Part shown: positions 11,032 through 21,380 of the stretch, in pieces
Layout: each line of letters begins with the position of its first letter
How positions within the stretch are numbered: position 1 is the stretch's first letter
Assembly (NCBI GenBank): GCA_965153455.1
Contig: OZ234493.1
Span: 15,924,213 to 15,988,212, forward strand
DNA from: Sphagnum compactum
Taxonomy: Eukaryota > Bryophyta > Sphagnopsida > Sphagnales
DNA length: 64,000 bases
Reading direction: 5' to 3'
Notes under the pieces: generated by a model
Database searches by the model: none
What the model was told of the DNA's origin: nothing
Seen by the model: the letters and a program-made list of their open reading frames with translations, nothing else
Translations under genes and position numbers: made by a program

Positions 11032-12244
11032 CTAATAGTTGTAGTCTTTGACATGAAGACTCTCCTTCCCGGTGGCAGTTGCTTCCTGATTTCCAGTGCC
11101 ATAATACTTCCCCAAAGTGGCCTCGGAGTTTGCCTTTGCTCGGACATGAAGAGCTTTTTGTGCAGCATCCACATTCTCCTTCTTTCCTGACCATGTCTTG
11201 AGAACAGTTGCCTGCAATGCACGGCCGAAGGAGAATGACAATGTCCACGGTTTAACAGTATCCAAGGCATTCATGGCATTCAGGTTCTGCGTAGCTTCCT
11301 CTTCACTTTGACCTCCTGACAGAAAGACAATCCCAGGAACTGCAGGTGGAACAGTCCTCCGCAGAGTCCTGACAGTGTACTTTGCAATTTCTTCAGGTGA
11401 AGCCCTGCAAGAGGCCTCAGAGCCCGGAGTGACCATGTTAGGTTTCAGAAGACTTCCCTCCAGTAGCACATGCTGATCATTGAGTGCCTTGTAGCATGCA
11501 GCCAACACTCGCTCCGTAACTGCTGCACATTTCTCAATGCTGTGATCGCCATCGGTTAGCACCTCAGGTTCGACAATTGGCACCAACCTGCAGGCACAGA
11601 AAAAGAAATGCATTGGAAGTTTGTCTCAACACCCAGAGAGGGAAAGGAGCTGTATAACAACAAAAGCAACAGGAAAGTAGCAACAAAGAAAGAAAGTGAC
11701 GATCTGATCAGTACCCATTCTCCTGGCAGATGATGGCATAGCGAGCAAGGCCTTGTGCATTGAGCTGAGTAGCAAGCTCTGAAGGCTCAGTAATGCCAAT
11801 CTTCAGCACAGCTCTCCACTTAGCAAACCGAGCACCAGCATCATAATATTTCTGGCACCGTTGCCCAAGGTTGTCATGACCTTGAGTCGTCGTCTCTCCG
11901 TTTGTTCCATAGATCTCCACAGTGCCTTTGTCCACTTTGATGCCAGGCAGCACTCCTTTCTCCTTCAACACCTCCACAAATGGCTTACCATCCTGAGTCT
12001 TCTGGTACAGGGTTTCTTCAAACAGAATGACGCCACTGAGGTACTGGGCGACCTCGGGTGCCGTGAATAGAAGCTCCCGAAGTGCTTGCCTGTTGTACTC
12101 CAAATTCTCAACGTTAATGCTGGCAAATCGCTGCCCAATTGTCCCGGTGCTCTCATCCGCTGCTAGTATCCCCTTCCCAGGAGTCGCAAGGTACTTAGCC
12201 GTGGCCATGAGCTCCTCAGCGTACTTCCCATTGTAGGCCGACAT
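11032..12244 (-). CDS. FBA: Fructose-bisphosphate aldolase, class I, cytosolic type
   Basis: Cleaves fructose-1,6-bisphosphate to dihydroxyacetone phosphate and glyceraldehyde-3-phosphate in glycolysis and gluconeogenesis. Two exons: 12244-11715 and 11587-11032, joined within a glycine codon ([13 protein letters not shown]); 361 residues, close to the roughly 358 usual for cytosolic plant enzymes. The start MSAYNGKY has no transit peptide, which argues for the cytosolic form. Visible motifs: [29 protein letters not shown] with the Schiff-base lysine at about residue 225, [15 protein letters not shown], and the C-terminal HVKDYNY with the terminal tyrosine needed for catalysis. No frame break. 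Telo-box motifs lie about 540 bp upstream. The single short intron (127 bp) has a regular GT-AG pair. Confidence 0.97.
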
Positions 12245-12777
12245 CTTGACCTAGTTGTCAAAGTTCCTTCTACCAAACCCAAGAATCTTGACGAACCCTT
12301 TTGCTTCTTTTGCTGCACAGCCTTCACAAACCACGATTAGTAAACACTAAGGGGCCACAATCACTGAAAACCTCAGCCTTTCAGCAAAACAGAGCGTTAA
12401 ACGGACATGGACTGAAATGGTTGGAGCTCAAAGCAGCCGTGAAATTGCTCTTGCGCTCAAAGCCCTGGAGTTGCATGCAACGTGAGATTACGCCCAACAA
12501 TCAAGCCATCTTGATTCTTTTACTGGGGCTCAATGAGCAAACCGATTAGAATACACTGAATGGGAAACTCAGGGCCGGTTTTCGAGTACGTATCGTCTTG
12601 CTCTTGACAAAGAAAAGAATGCATGCAGAAAGTATGCGTTGATCCGGAGGAGGATCTCACAAACGAGGGACGAAGCGATCCGAGGCTTCCAAAAGTGCGG
12701 GCGTCTTCTTTCCTTTGCATGCAACTCGAGCTTCTTCCCCCACGCCATGCATGCATGCACGAGGTCCCCGCCTCATT

Positions 12778-12805
12778 AAACCCTAAACTTCCCTAAACCC
12801 TAAAC
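12778..12805. promoter_or_regulatory. Telo-box pair upstream of aldolase
   Basis: Two AAACCCTAAAC motifs at about 12778-12788 and 12795-12805, 534-561 bp upstream of the minus-strand aldolase start. Telo-boxes are known promoter elements of plant growth-related genes; function here is inferred. A CATGCATGCATGCA RY-type repeat sits just inside, at 12746-12759. Confidence 0.5.
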
Positions 12806-14514
12806 TACCGCAAAAAAAAACCACCCCCAAAATTGAATTTGATTCGTTCCAGTGAATTTTGAGAATTTGGAGTGCGTCAGGGCCCCCTAAAGAACCATGA
12901 TTTTTGTTATAGTATTAGGGTTTAGGGATTTATTTATTTAGTTATCTTGAGTGAGGTAATAATCAATGTGCAATTGCTATTTACAGACTAGTTTCAAGAG
13001 TTTTATTAATTCAAAATTTGAATTATTTATTTTGAGAATTATAAAAATATGAAAAAATGTAATTAAAAAAAATATACATTAAAAATTTCCAACATTTCAT
13101 ATGTTCACAAATTCGTCTAGTTCAAAGAACTTTCAAACTCATCAAAATCAAAATCCTTTTCAATCACCTTCATCAAGTCGGAAGGTGGTTTACAACAAAT
13201 CTCTAGGATCATTTGGCCAATTTTTGCACATAAAAATCAATCTCTCTAAATTATTTAATTATAAATGACATCTTCTCAAGTTTGTAAGTATGCTTCCTAA
13301 AAAAAAAAATCCTTTCAATTTCAATACCCAACAATCCTTAGGATTTGGCAAGCCAAAAAAGTAAGAGTAGGAAAAATAAATATTAAAAGGGAATATTTGA
13401 TCACTTTTGTTTTTTGAGAAAAAAAGTCATTAGATTTCGAAAAAATTAAAAATCATGTTGTGACATTTCTTTATTGATTTTGGTTTGGTAAATTCTTTTT
13501 AAATGTTTAAATAGGTTCCTAGAACATGTCATCATTTAATGTGAGATCCCTTTTGGGCTCCTTGTAACTAATGTGATGTTAAAAAATGAAAAAAATAGTT
13601 AGGACAATTGATCATACAATATCAATTGTTGATATTAAATACCAATTTATCATACAATACAAATTGTTGATATTAAATTAATGGCAGGGCAATTGTGTAT
13701 AACACACCTTGGTAGTATATGTATCTGGTCCCTATTTCCAAACCTTAACAAAATTTAACAATCTTAATAATTACATATAAAAGGTCAAATTGGGTTAAAA
13801 AAAATCCAATTATCAAGCCCCAAGGAATTATCTACTATATACAAGCCCCCCAAATGCAGATTCAAAAAAGTGCCCAATTGTTGGGCACCAAGCTATTCTA
13901 TAGCTTGTGCCATTGGCCCAAGTGTGAATTGGTTACCCAATTAATGTTTCTTTCCAAACCACTTTGAACAATTTAATTGAATTTTTAATGACATAAAATA
14001 CTCAAAATTCAATATCTTCCACACTTTTAGCTAGTCTAAAATTTTTCAAATCACTTTCATTAAATCCTCTTGACTAAGGGTTTTGCAACAATACTAAGAA
14101 AGCACTCAAAATCCTCTACAATTTTTAGTTGTTAGAAAATGAATTCAATACTAAATAATTTCTCCATCACAGGTTGAAACATTATGAAACCAATTCAATG
14201 AACTTGTACCCATTGAAGACTTTCCAACAGTACCATGAGTGTGGCAAGAGGCACCATGGTTTGAAAGATCTCAACATGACAAACAAAACAAATGAACCAT
14301 CGTCCTTTATAGATAAATAATATGGGCAAGAAACTTGGGTTCAAAAGTACCCAATGTTGGCCCCCAAAGAATTTTACTACATAGATAGGCCACAAATTTG
14401 GGTTAAAATAAGCAATCATTGCACTCCATGTTTCCTTGCCCTTGACACTAAGAAAAGTATATATTTTTAGACATTTTTCACAATTTGAAGCGCCCACCAC
14501 ACAGTTTTCTATGT
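12806..14514. other. AT-rich intergenic DNA, no gene seen
   Basis: No frame with family motifs and no RNA gene. Contains a near-identical 28-bp direct repeat (13612-13640 and 13651-13678, CATACAATA..TTGATATTAAAT). Confidence 0.55.
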
Positions 14515-14910
14515 TTTTTTTGTTGTGTTCTCATCAATGCCTTCTTATTGCACGCTCTTGTTGTTTGTCAATTCTTAATTGTTGTGTGCTTTTGTTGTTC
14601 GTTAGCACCTCATTGATGTGCGCTTTTGTTGCTCATTGGTGCTTCCTTGTTGTGTGTTCTTAGTGCTCATCAATGTCTCCTTGTTGTGCTGCATGTAGTT
14701 GTTGCTCATCAATGTTTCCTTGTGCATTCTTAGTGTTCATCAATGTCTCATTACTATGTGTTTTTGTTGTTCGTTAACACCTTTTTGTTGTGCGCTTTTA
14801 GTGTTCGTGGGTGCCTCTTTGCTATGTGTTTTTCTGTTCGTTCACATCTCCAATCCAAGCACCTTTTTAACCCCTAGTGTTTTTCATCGCCTCCTTGTTA
14901 TGTGTTCTTC
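14515..14910 (+). repeat. Degenerate minisatellite, about 40-46 bp unit
   Basis: About nine diverged repeats of a TTGTTGTGTGCTTTTGTTG / CTCATCAATGTCTCC pattern. The long open frames here follow from the repeat rather than from a gene. A remnant of the same motif occurs near 16185-16225. Confidence 0.65.
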
Positions 14911-15829
14911 ATTAAAAAAAATTGAAAAAAAAAACTACCATTTGCAATTATATTCTAGTTGCATAGGACATTTGTTACTAAACAATGCTTAGTTGCATTA
15001 AATTTTTTGATTGGCTCATATCAATTGACATGTGTTTTTTTATGTGAAAATGTAGGACAAAGCCTCCTTATTATATAATTCTCAAAATAGAAATGCAAGA
15101 CAAAACATATGGGATAAAATTTGAAATTACAACTTAGTTACAAACTACATTACAACTAAAAAAATTATTTCATATCTTCTGTCTTCCTTTTAAAATTTTG
15201 TTAATTATATAACTAAGTAGATAAATAATTAGTTAACTAAATTATTAATTATAATTTATAAAATAATATTTCATTATTTGAATATAAAATAAAATAATTG
15301 ATACATTTTATTTACTTATTTATTTATTAACCAAGTTATTAGTTATAAATTTTCATTAATGGTTCTTAAATAATCAAATAAATAACTAAAATATTAACTA
15401 ATTAATAATTATTAACTAACTAACGAATTAGTTATATATTATTGATTAATAATTCATATTTAAAAAATAAAAAATATTTATCTAGTATTAAATATTAACT
15501 ATAAATACTTAATATTAACTATTAATTATCAATTAATTAATAAGTATGTAAATTACATTAGGTAATTAGGTAGTTAATTTGCCTAAATGCAAACTAAATA
15601 CAGTTTTATAAATACACCAATTGAAACATATTCCCATTATAACTTCAATAGAATTTAACAAAAATACATAAATACCTTTCAAAAGTTTATTAATACACCT
15701 ATGTATATGATTAAAGTTTATGTTGACACCCTAGTGGTGTGACTAAGTTTGATTCCATTTGTAATTAATGTGACATATAGGCATGATTATTGATGAATTT
15801 TTTTTGGAAAGTACAATGAAAAATTCATT
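14911..15829. other. Extremely AT-rich DNA, no gene seen
   Basis: Long runs of TTAATTA/AATAATT-type sequence (15180-15560). Nothing coding or structural is supported. Confidence 0.6.
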
Positions 15830-16147
15830 AGTTGCAAATGTAATTATAACATAGTTGCAAAAATGGTCAAGGGTGCAAAATATGTATAAAGGCGATTGCA
15901 AATGAACTAATTGCAAATGACAATTAGTTGCATGTAGTTGCAAATGTAATTGTAACATAATTGCAAGAATGGTTAAGGGTGCAAAATATTTGTGAAGGCA
16001 ATTGCCAATGAACTAGTTGCAAGTGATAATTAGTTGCATGTAGTTCCAAATGTAATTGTAGCATAGTTGCAAAAATGGTCAAGGGTGCAAAATATTTGTA
16101 AAGGCAATTGCAAATGAATTAATTGTAAATGATAATTAAGTACATTT
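15830..16147 (+). repeat. Tandem repeat, three 106-bp units
   Basis: Units begin at 15830, 15936 and 16042, each exactly 106 bp from the next, with a partial fourth at 16148. Shared blocks are AGTTGCAAATGTAATTGTA, GGTCAAGGGTGCAAAATAT and ATTAGTTGCATGTAG. Divergence between units is low to moderate. Confidence 0.9.
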
Positions 16148-17130
16148 AGTTGCAAATGCATTGGTTCTGTTTTGGGGGATTTCTTTTAATGTGTGTTGTT
16201 CATCAACACTTCCAATTGAAGTGCGTTATTGGTGTTTTTTGGTCATTTTTAAATTGGTATTTTGCCCTTGAATTTTTTTGTGCATGTGTGGAAGAAGATA
16301 ATTTTCACCTTCTTTTTCAACTTCGAAAGGTTTTTATTTCTATTTTTTTTTGTAAGTTTTTTTAGTTTCTTTCTTCGAAACATTATTTTTTATTTTTTAA
16401 ACTATTTTTTTCATTTTTTATTGTTCTAATTTTTTTCAAATGTATGTTTTTAATTTTTTTTGTTTTTTTTTATTGTAATTAGACATGTTTTAGAAAAAAA
16501 AATTTATCCGTGTTAATTATTTGACGTGTTATGTGTGTAGTGTCATGTGCAAGACCAAAATTTCACTTGCACAAAAAATTTCACACAATTTTTTTTTTTT
16601 TCACATTTTTTACTTCCAAAATCTTGTAAATGTTTGTAATTGCCTTATGTTCTTATAATTGTTTTAACAATTTTTGTTTAATATTTTTCGCATAGATTAA
16701 ACAACTAGAGCTAAAACCCATAATTTTGGGAAAAAAAAATTATTTTTATTTTTCTTCTAACGTATCTAATATATGTTGAAAAATGGAGTTAATCAAAATG
16801 AAAATGTATGCTGAAAATAAAATTTGTCACAATGAATGGAATATACAAGATGAAATTTTGAAAGGAAGTTTTCAAATAGATCCAAGTACAGCAAAAGAAA
16901 TAACATAAACAAATGAATGAAATGAAAACAAACGTTCAAAAATTAAATGTTCCAAAAAAAATATGGAAAGGTCGTATGTCACGACCTTAGTTTTGGGCTT
17001 GCGACCAAGGCAAGGACATGTAAAGGTGCGGGCTAGGAATGCAGCTTGGGAGTTACATTTACACTCCCGGGAATGTGGGAGAGTGTGAAGGAATGAGACT
17101 CCAACTCCCACTTTGGGAATTGGAGTCCCT
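16148..17130. other. T-rich and AT-rich intergenic DNA, no gene seen
   Basis: Homopolymer T tracts (16330-16500, 16590) and no supported gene. A slightly GC-richer part at 16975-17130 does not match any family I recognise. Confidence 0.5.
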
Positions 17131-18168
17131 TTGGCTTGATCCTCAATTATAACCAAGTAGTTGTGACAGGTAATTAAAAAGGGATAGTGAGGTTACCTTT
17201 CCCAACCCGAACTATTAGCAAGATGAAAGATATGGCAAATGGTGTCATCTTATGGCATAAGAAAGATATACTTATTCCTAAATAGTTCACGTTTGTAGTT
17301 TACCTAGGCAACAAATGAAAACTTGTTTGTAGGGTTTGGATGGTCATGATATATATTAGAAATGACAATTTATTGGTTGATATTAGATCATGCTGTGTTT
17401 TTGTCACATGGAACATCTTTTGAACCTTTTTTCTAGATGCCAATGTATACATATTTGGACAATGTAATAGATTTGTGATTATATAATTTGAATACCATTT
17501 AAGCATGTAACCATTGCCACTATTTGATTATGCTTAATTAACCTTGTCACCATTTGTAGACCTAAACTATCAACAAAATAATTATGTTTGTAGGGAATCA
17601 ATTTTAACACATCTGTAAACCATTGTTGGTTTAAAAAACCAATTAGCCTAAAACCATGAGTGGTTATGAAATGACAACACATTTTCATTTAAAATTACGA
17701 TGGTTCAAAAACCCAATGTGTATTCAAATATAAAATAATAAAAAAGACCAAGGGCAGTGAGAAGATGAACAACCATAATTTTTCAATTAACATATGGTCT
17801 AAGTGATTAATTTTCATCTAAAAGGTCATGGTTTCCTTTGACTAAGTTTAATTGAATTAGCAAACAATTTTTATGATAGACCTTGGTCGAATAGGCAATG
17901 GACTATATGACGACTATTGGTCAAAAGACCATGATCTATAAGACAATCTTTAATCAAATAAATCACCTAGGTAATGTTTTAGAGTCAAGTACTAATGAAC
18001 ATATAAAGTTACCACAATATCAAAAATTGTGACATATGTCCACATCATAAGAAGCCAATTAATGGCACCTATCACTATGTGTGCATCCCATCACCCAACT
18101 ACATGGGAGATAAAATAAACTAGATTGTGCCATGTGGTGGTTTAAAAGATGGTGAACTTGAAGTTGTC
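17131..18168. repeat. Recent 1.04-kb duplicated segment, copy 1
   Basis: Matches 39800-40836 in direct orientation over its whole length, starting TTGGCTTGATCCTCAATTAT and ending GAACTTGAAGTTGTC; roughly two dozen differences by eye, one a 1-base indel. No terminal inverted or long terminal repeats, and no recognisable protein. Open frames of 60-70 residues occur in both copies but match no family. Confidence 0.9.
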
Positions 18169-18325
18169 ATTTATACCTACCTACCCAAACCTACCAAGTT
18201 AACCTACCTATACCTATCGGTGTTTTTTTCTAAAGATTTGTCGCCATACTTTTATTTTTAAAATACCCTGGCTACCAATACAAAAGGGGGTTTTTAATTT
18301 AAATCGCCAAAAAATGACAACAATT

Positions 18326-18345
18326 GGGGGGGGGGGGGGGGGGGG
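18326..18345 (+). repeat. 20-base G homopolymer
   Basis: An uninterrupted run of 20 G followed by AGGGT. Its true length is uncertain, since such runs are error-prone in sequencing. Confidence 0.9.
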
Positions 18346-18644
18346 AGGGTATTGCCACAATTATGTATATTGGCTATAGGTTTAAGAGTCCTTTGTAATA
18401 ATGTCGCCAACTTGATGAAATGTGTCAAAATATACCTAGGGATGCTTGCCACCCTAACTCCATCCGAAAATTGAAAAAAAAAACACTGCTACCTACCTAT
18501 CTTGCCTACCCGAACCCACCAAGCTAGTTTCCCTACCCAAGTTGCCTACATGGCCTAACAGACCTACCTAAACCTACTTAGCTTAACCTGCCTACCTAAG
18601 AAAACTTAACCTAGCCAAATCGAATCTAACTTCATTAGGATGTT

Positions 18645-18710
18645 ACATGGAGCTGAACCCCTCACCTCCACAAGAACAAACTAAGTCCTTAATAAATGCA
18701 CCGCACCTTT
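18645..18710 (-). other. Degenerate tRNA-like (SINE-head?) sequence
   Basis: On the minus strand, a box B-like GGGGTTCAGCTCC lies downstream of a GGTGCGGTGCATTTATTAAG stretch resembling a decayed box A/D-arm region. The cloverleaf is not intact, so it is not called as a tRNA gene. Confidence 0.3.
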
Positions 18711-18905
18711 GGTGGTGACATAAGATGTCACTATAGAAAATATGAACACAAAATCATTTTACCACCCACATGTAGTAGATAGTAGGTAGGTACTAGCTAT
18801 ACTAGGAACTTTGAAGCTAATATAGGTAGGTAGAATAGGTTCTACAATTAGGTAGGTCATAGATCATAGGTACGCACATGAATCTCCCACCTACCTAAGA
18901 CCTAC

Positions 18906-19647
18906 TATCTATAACTTGGTGTTTGCATGTTATGGTGTACACAATCTGTTGAAAATATTAAATTTGCTAACTTTATGAATAAGTCTAGTGTTACACCATT
19001 TTTACAAACTAAGACCATCACTATTCGGGTGGAAACTCTTCAAAGTTCAAATGAGTAGGTCAAGTTAATGGTTCATTATGGTGCCAAACCGATATGGAAC
19101 CTCTGCTCATGTTGAAACCTTCCAGGTTTTTTGGCCATCTCCTTGCACGACTTGCTTCGTGCTATTGGTGATGGGTTTAGGTCCTAGGTTTCATGATTTA
19201 TCCTCTTAGGGCTCCTCATTGTGCATTTTGCTCTTTGGGGTGTGGTCTTTTGTTTGGACTTCAGTCCTTTCTTTTTTCTTCTCTTGTTCCCTTGCCGGGT
19301 GTTTTTCCTTTATCTATTTATTTAAAAATTAAAGACAGCTAGTAACAAACTACTTATGGGCAGGAAACTCAGAATCAAATGCAAGAGCTAGAGTTTGTTG
19401 GGTGCCAGTCATTCTCCCCATTTCACTGGGATTGCTAAAAAGTCCTAGAATCTCACTTGCAGGCCAAAGCCATCATAGTGAAGCTAATTCCAAAGGGGTC
19501 TAGAGCTGGGATGGGCCACATGGAAAGCTCTTCTTTGCAAAAGGGTTAAAAATTCTAGGCCCCAAGTGGGTGGACATTGGAAACCACCTTGTCACCTCAA
19601 AGGAAGGCAGCAGATGGGGAACAGAGAAGGAAACAATGGATGTACTA
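18906..19647. other. Intergenic DNA with a possible LINE-tail remnant
   Basis: At 19195-19340 a CT-rich stretch ending in an A-rich tail (TGGACTTCAGTCC, TTGCCGGGTGTTTTTCCTTT) resembles 41850-41935 (TGGACTTTGGTCC, CTTGGGTGCTTTC). It could be a truncated LINE 3' end; no reverse-transcriptase coding remains. Confidence 0.3.
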
Positions 19648-20045
19648 CAACAATTTTATGGTTTTGTAAATGGGTTTGTGCAGTTTTTTTAAAAATATTT
19701 TGATTGTGCAAAAGTGTGAAAAAAATTTGCTGAAAGAAATGCGTTTTACGCTGAAAAACACATTAAGGTTTCTAAGTTTTCTCAAAGAAATTTAGCAAAA
19801 TTGTTGTTTTGGAATTGCCAAGACACATTTGGATTGTTGATGATACTTTATTATTGATTATGGAACACCAAGGTTTCTCTTTTCTAACAAAGACCATGAG
19901 AATTTTCCTCAAAACTTTATCAATTTTGCATTACTCTTTCTTTGGCAGCATCTACTCTCAGTACCTTCACAAACTGTTTGTAGTTTTGGTGTGATTTCAT
20001 ATAATGTCAACATTTCATCTAGTTTTTTATTACCATAATGCAAAG

Positions 20046-20210
20046 GCAGCTTCAACACATGTCTGTCAGATAATTAATTAAAATCGAATATTCCATGTCC
20101 AAAATTGAATATTCCTGAGTATTCCAGTAGATTCACTATTTTCCTTCTCAAATTTTGGTTTTTTGAAATTTCAACATTTTTACAAATAGTTCAAATAGTG
20201 TTGAAGCTGC
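20046..20210. mobile_element. Small MITE with 13-bp terminal inverted repeats
   Basis: Ends GCAGCTTCAACAC (20046-20058) and GTGTTGAAGCTGC (20198-20210) are perfect inverted repeats of a 165-bp element. The related repeat copy at 26461 lacks this segment. No clear target-site duplication. Confidence 0.6.
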
Positions 20211-20240
20211 TAAGGTACTATGACACATTCACAGATCTAA

Positions 20241-20614
20241 GAGGATCTCTACTGGTGCTCAGTATGTGACTCCAGACAGTAAAATTTATTCCTACAAAGT
20301 CAAAATATGCCAGTTTAGCTGAGGAAATTGGTTTTTCTGCATCCACAATTCGTGCAGCTTGCCTTGGCTGGTAAAAGGCGCAACACAGTTGTGCACCTTC
20401 AAAAAAGAGTATAATAAATTGGACCTGACTGTGGCTCAGTATTTCTGATTGGTAGATCATCATGATTGGTCCAGGTGGTTTGCTATTAGTAGTCCCCATG
20501 TATATGCAGTTCCAGTTACAGTTTTATGGGTGCGGTTGCCAAACTTAAACAGCTAAACTTAGACATTTAATTTTACTATCCACAGTGACATACTGAGCGC
20601 CGGTGGAGATGCTC
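20241..20614. mobile_element. MITE, PIF/Harbinger-like, 374 bp (copy 1)
   Basis: Inverted ends of about 30 bp: left GAGGATCTCTACTGGTGCTC, and right, read in reverse complement, GAGCATCTCCACCGGCGCTC. Flanked by TAA (left) and TAG (right), close to a 3-bp TWA target duplication. It is the same length as, and internally similar to, 54814-55187. The paralogous repeat near 26860-26870 reads ATGTAATACAT without the element. Confidence 0.8.
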
Positions 20615-20849
20615 TAGTACATGATATTTTAAATCACACTTCAGTTGTGCTTGGGAATGCCATTAAATCTCTAAAGCTGGATTTACACCAAGGGTTAGTA
20701 GGGATATTTTTATTCCATTTAACCCCCTCTTGATTTGGGGATTGAAATGACTGAAATATAAGAAACAAACTAGCCCCTGTGTTGTTCACACAAAGAGGAT
20801 AGATAAAAGATATGATGGGGTTAATTTAACACTATGTTGAACCATTCAC

Positions 20850-21380
20850 ATTGAGTGATTTTCCAAACTACACAAAAAAGTTTGGGCAGCTTGGGGGAAC
20901 TTAGGAATTTTCCATTCTGCCCATAACCTTGGGCACTCTGGAGAATCCCTGACAGATGTTTTCCAGGATATTTGAGAAAAAAAATTAGGCAATTTTTGAG
21001 AATTTTGTTCTGCTTGAAAATTATCGGGCAGATTACATATGTTGAAAAAAATTTACTTCTGGTAAAAGAAATTGGGAACTCGAAAAATCCCAATGCTTGA
21101 AAAGATTTGGGAGAATTTTTTTCCAGGATGCTTGAAAAAATTCATGCAGTTTTGCAAGTTAAGGGTCCCCACCAAGATTATAAAGGTTGAAAATAAAATC
21201 ATTTCTGGCCAAAACGTTTGGGCATCTTTGAAATTTTATGCTGCCCGATCATTTCAGGCACCTTCAAAAGGTTGAAAAAAAGAGTTCATTATGCCCAAAC
21301 AGTTTGGGCACCCTGAAAAATCCAGACGCTTGAAAAATTTCGCACGGGTGAATTTTTTGTTGCTGCCCGCCATTCTGGGT
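20850..21380 (+). repeat. Degenerate repeats of a TTTGGGCA..CTTGAAAAA motif
   Basis: The words TTTGGGCA, CTGAAAAATCC and GCTTGAAAAA recur at about 60-100 bp spacing, on both sides of a diverged core. Unit boundaries are blurred; no coding is supported. Confidence 0.4.

Larger units (their letters stand above)
18170..18905. repeat. CCTACC-rich simple-pattern region
   Basis: Dense scattered CCTACC/GGTAGG words at 18170-18215, 18485-18600 and 18775-18905, changing strand near 18770. A similar patch occurs at 51790-51910. No coding content is seen. Confidence 0.55.
19648..20682 (+). repeat. Dispersed repeat family C, copy 1 (with nested MITEs)
   Basis: Similar to 26461-27040 in the same orientation: shared CAATTTTATGGTTTTGTA, GGGTTTGTGCAGTTT, TTCTTTGGCA.CATCTACT, TATAATGTCAACATTTC, then GGAATGC.ATTAAATCTCT. 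A further matching piece is at about 21720-21808, so this copy appears to carry about 1 kb of extra DNA between 20683 and 21719, besides two nested MITEs. Origin unknown. Confidence 0.65.

Noticed and set aside
14436-14992. Cys/Val-rich plus-strand frames
   Set aside because: Degenerate minisatellite; repeat-driven.
20218-20499. Minus-strand frame sharing TTNSK.PGPI with one at 55021-55224
   Set aside because: Both lie in copies of the same 374-bp MITE; no transposase motif.
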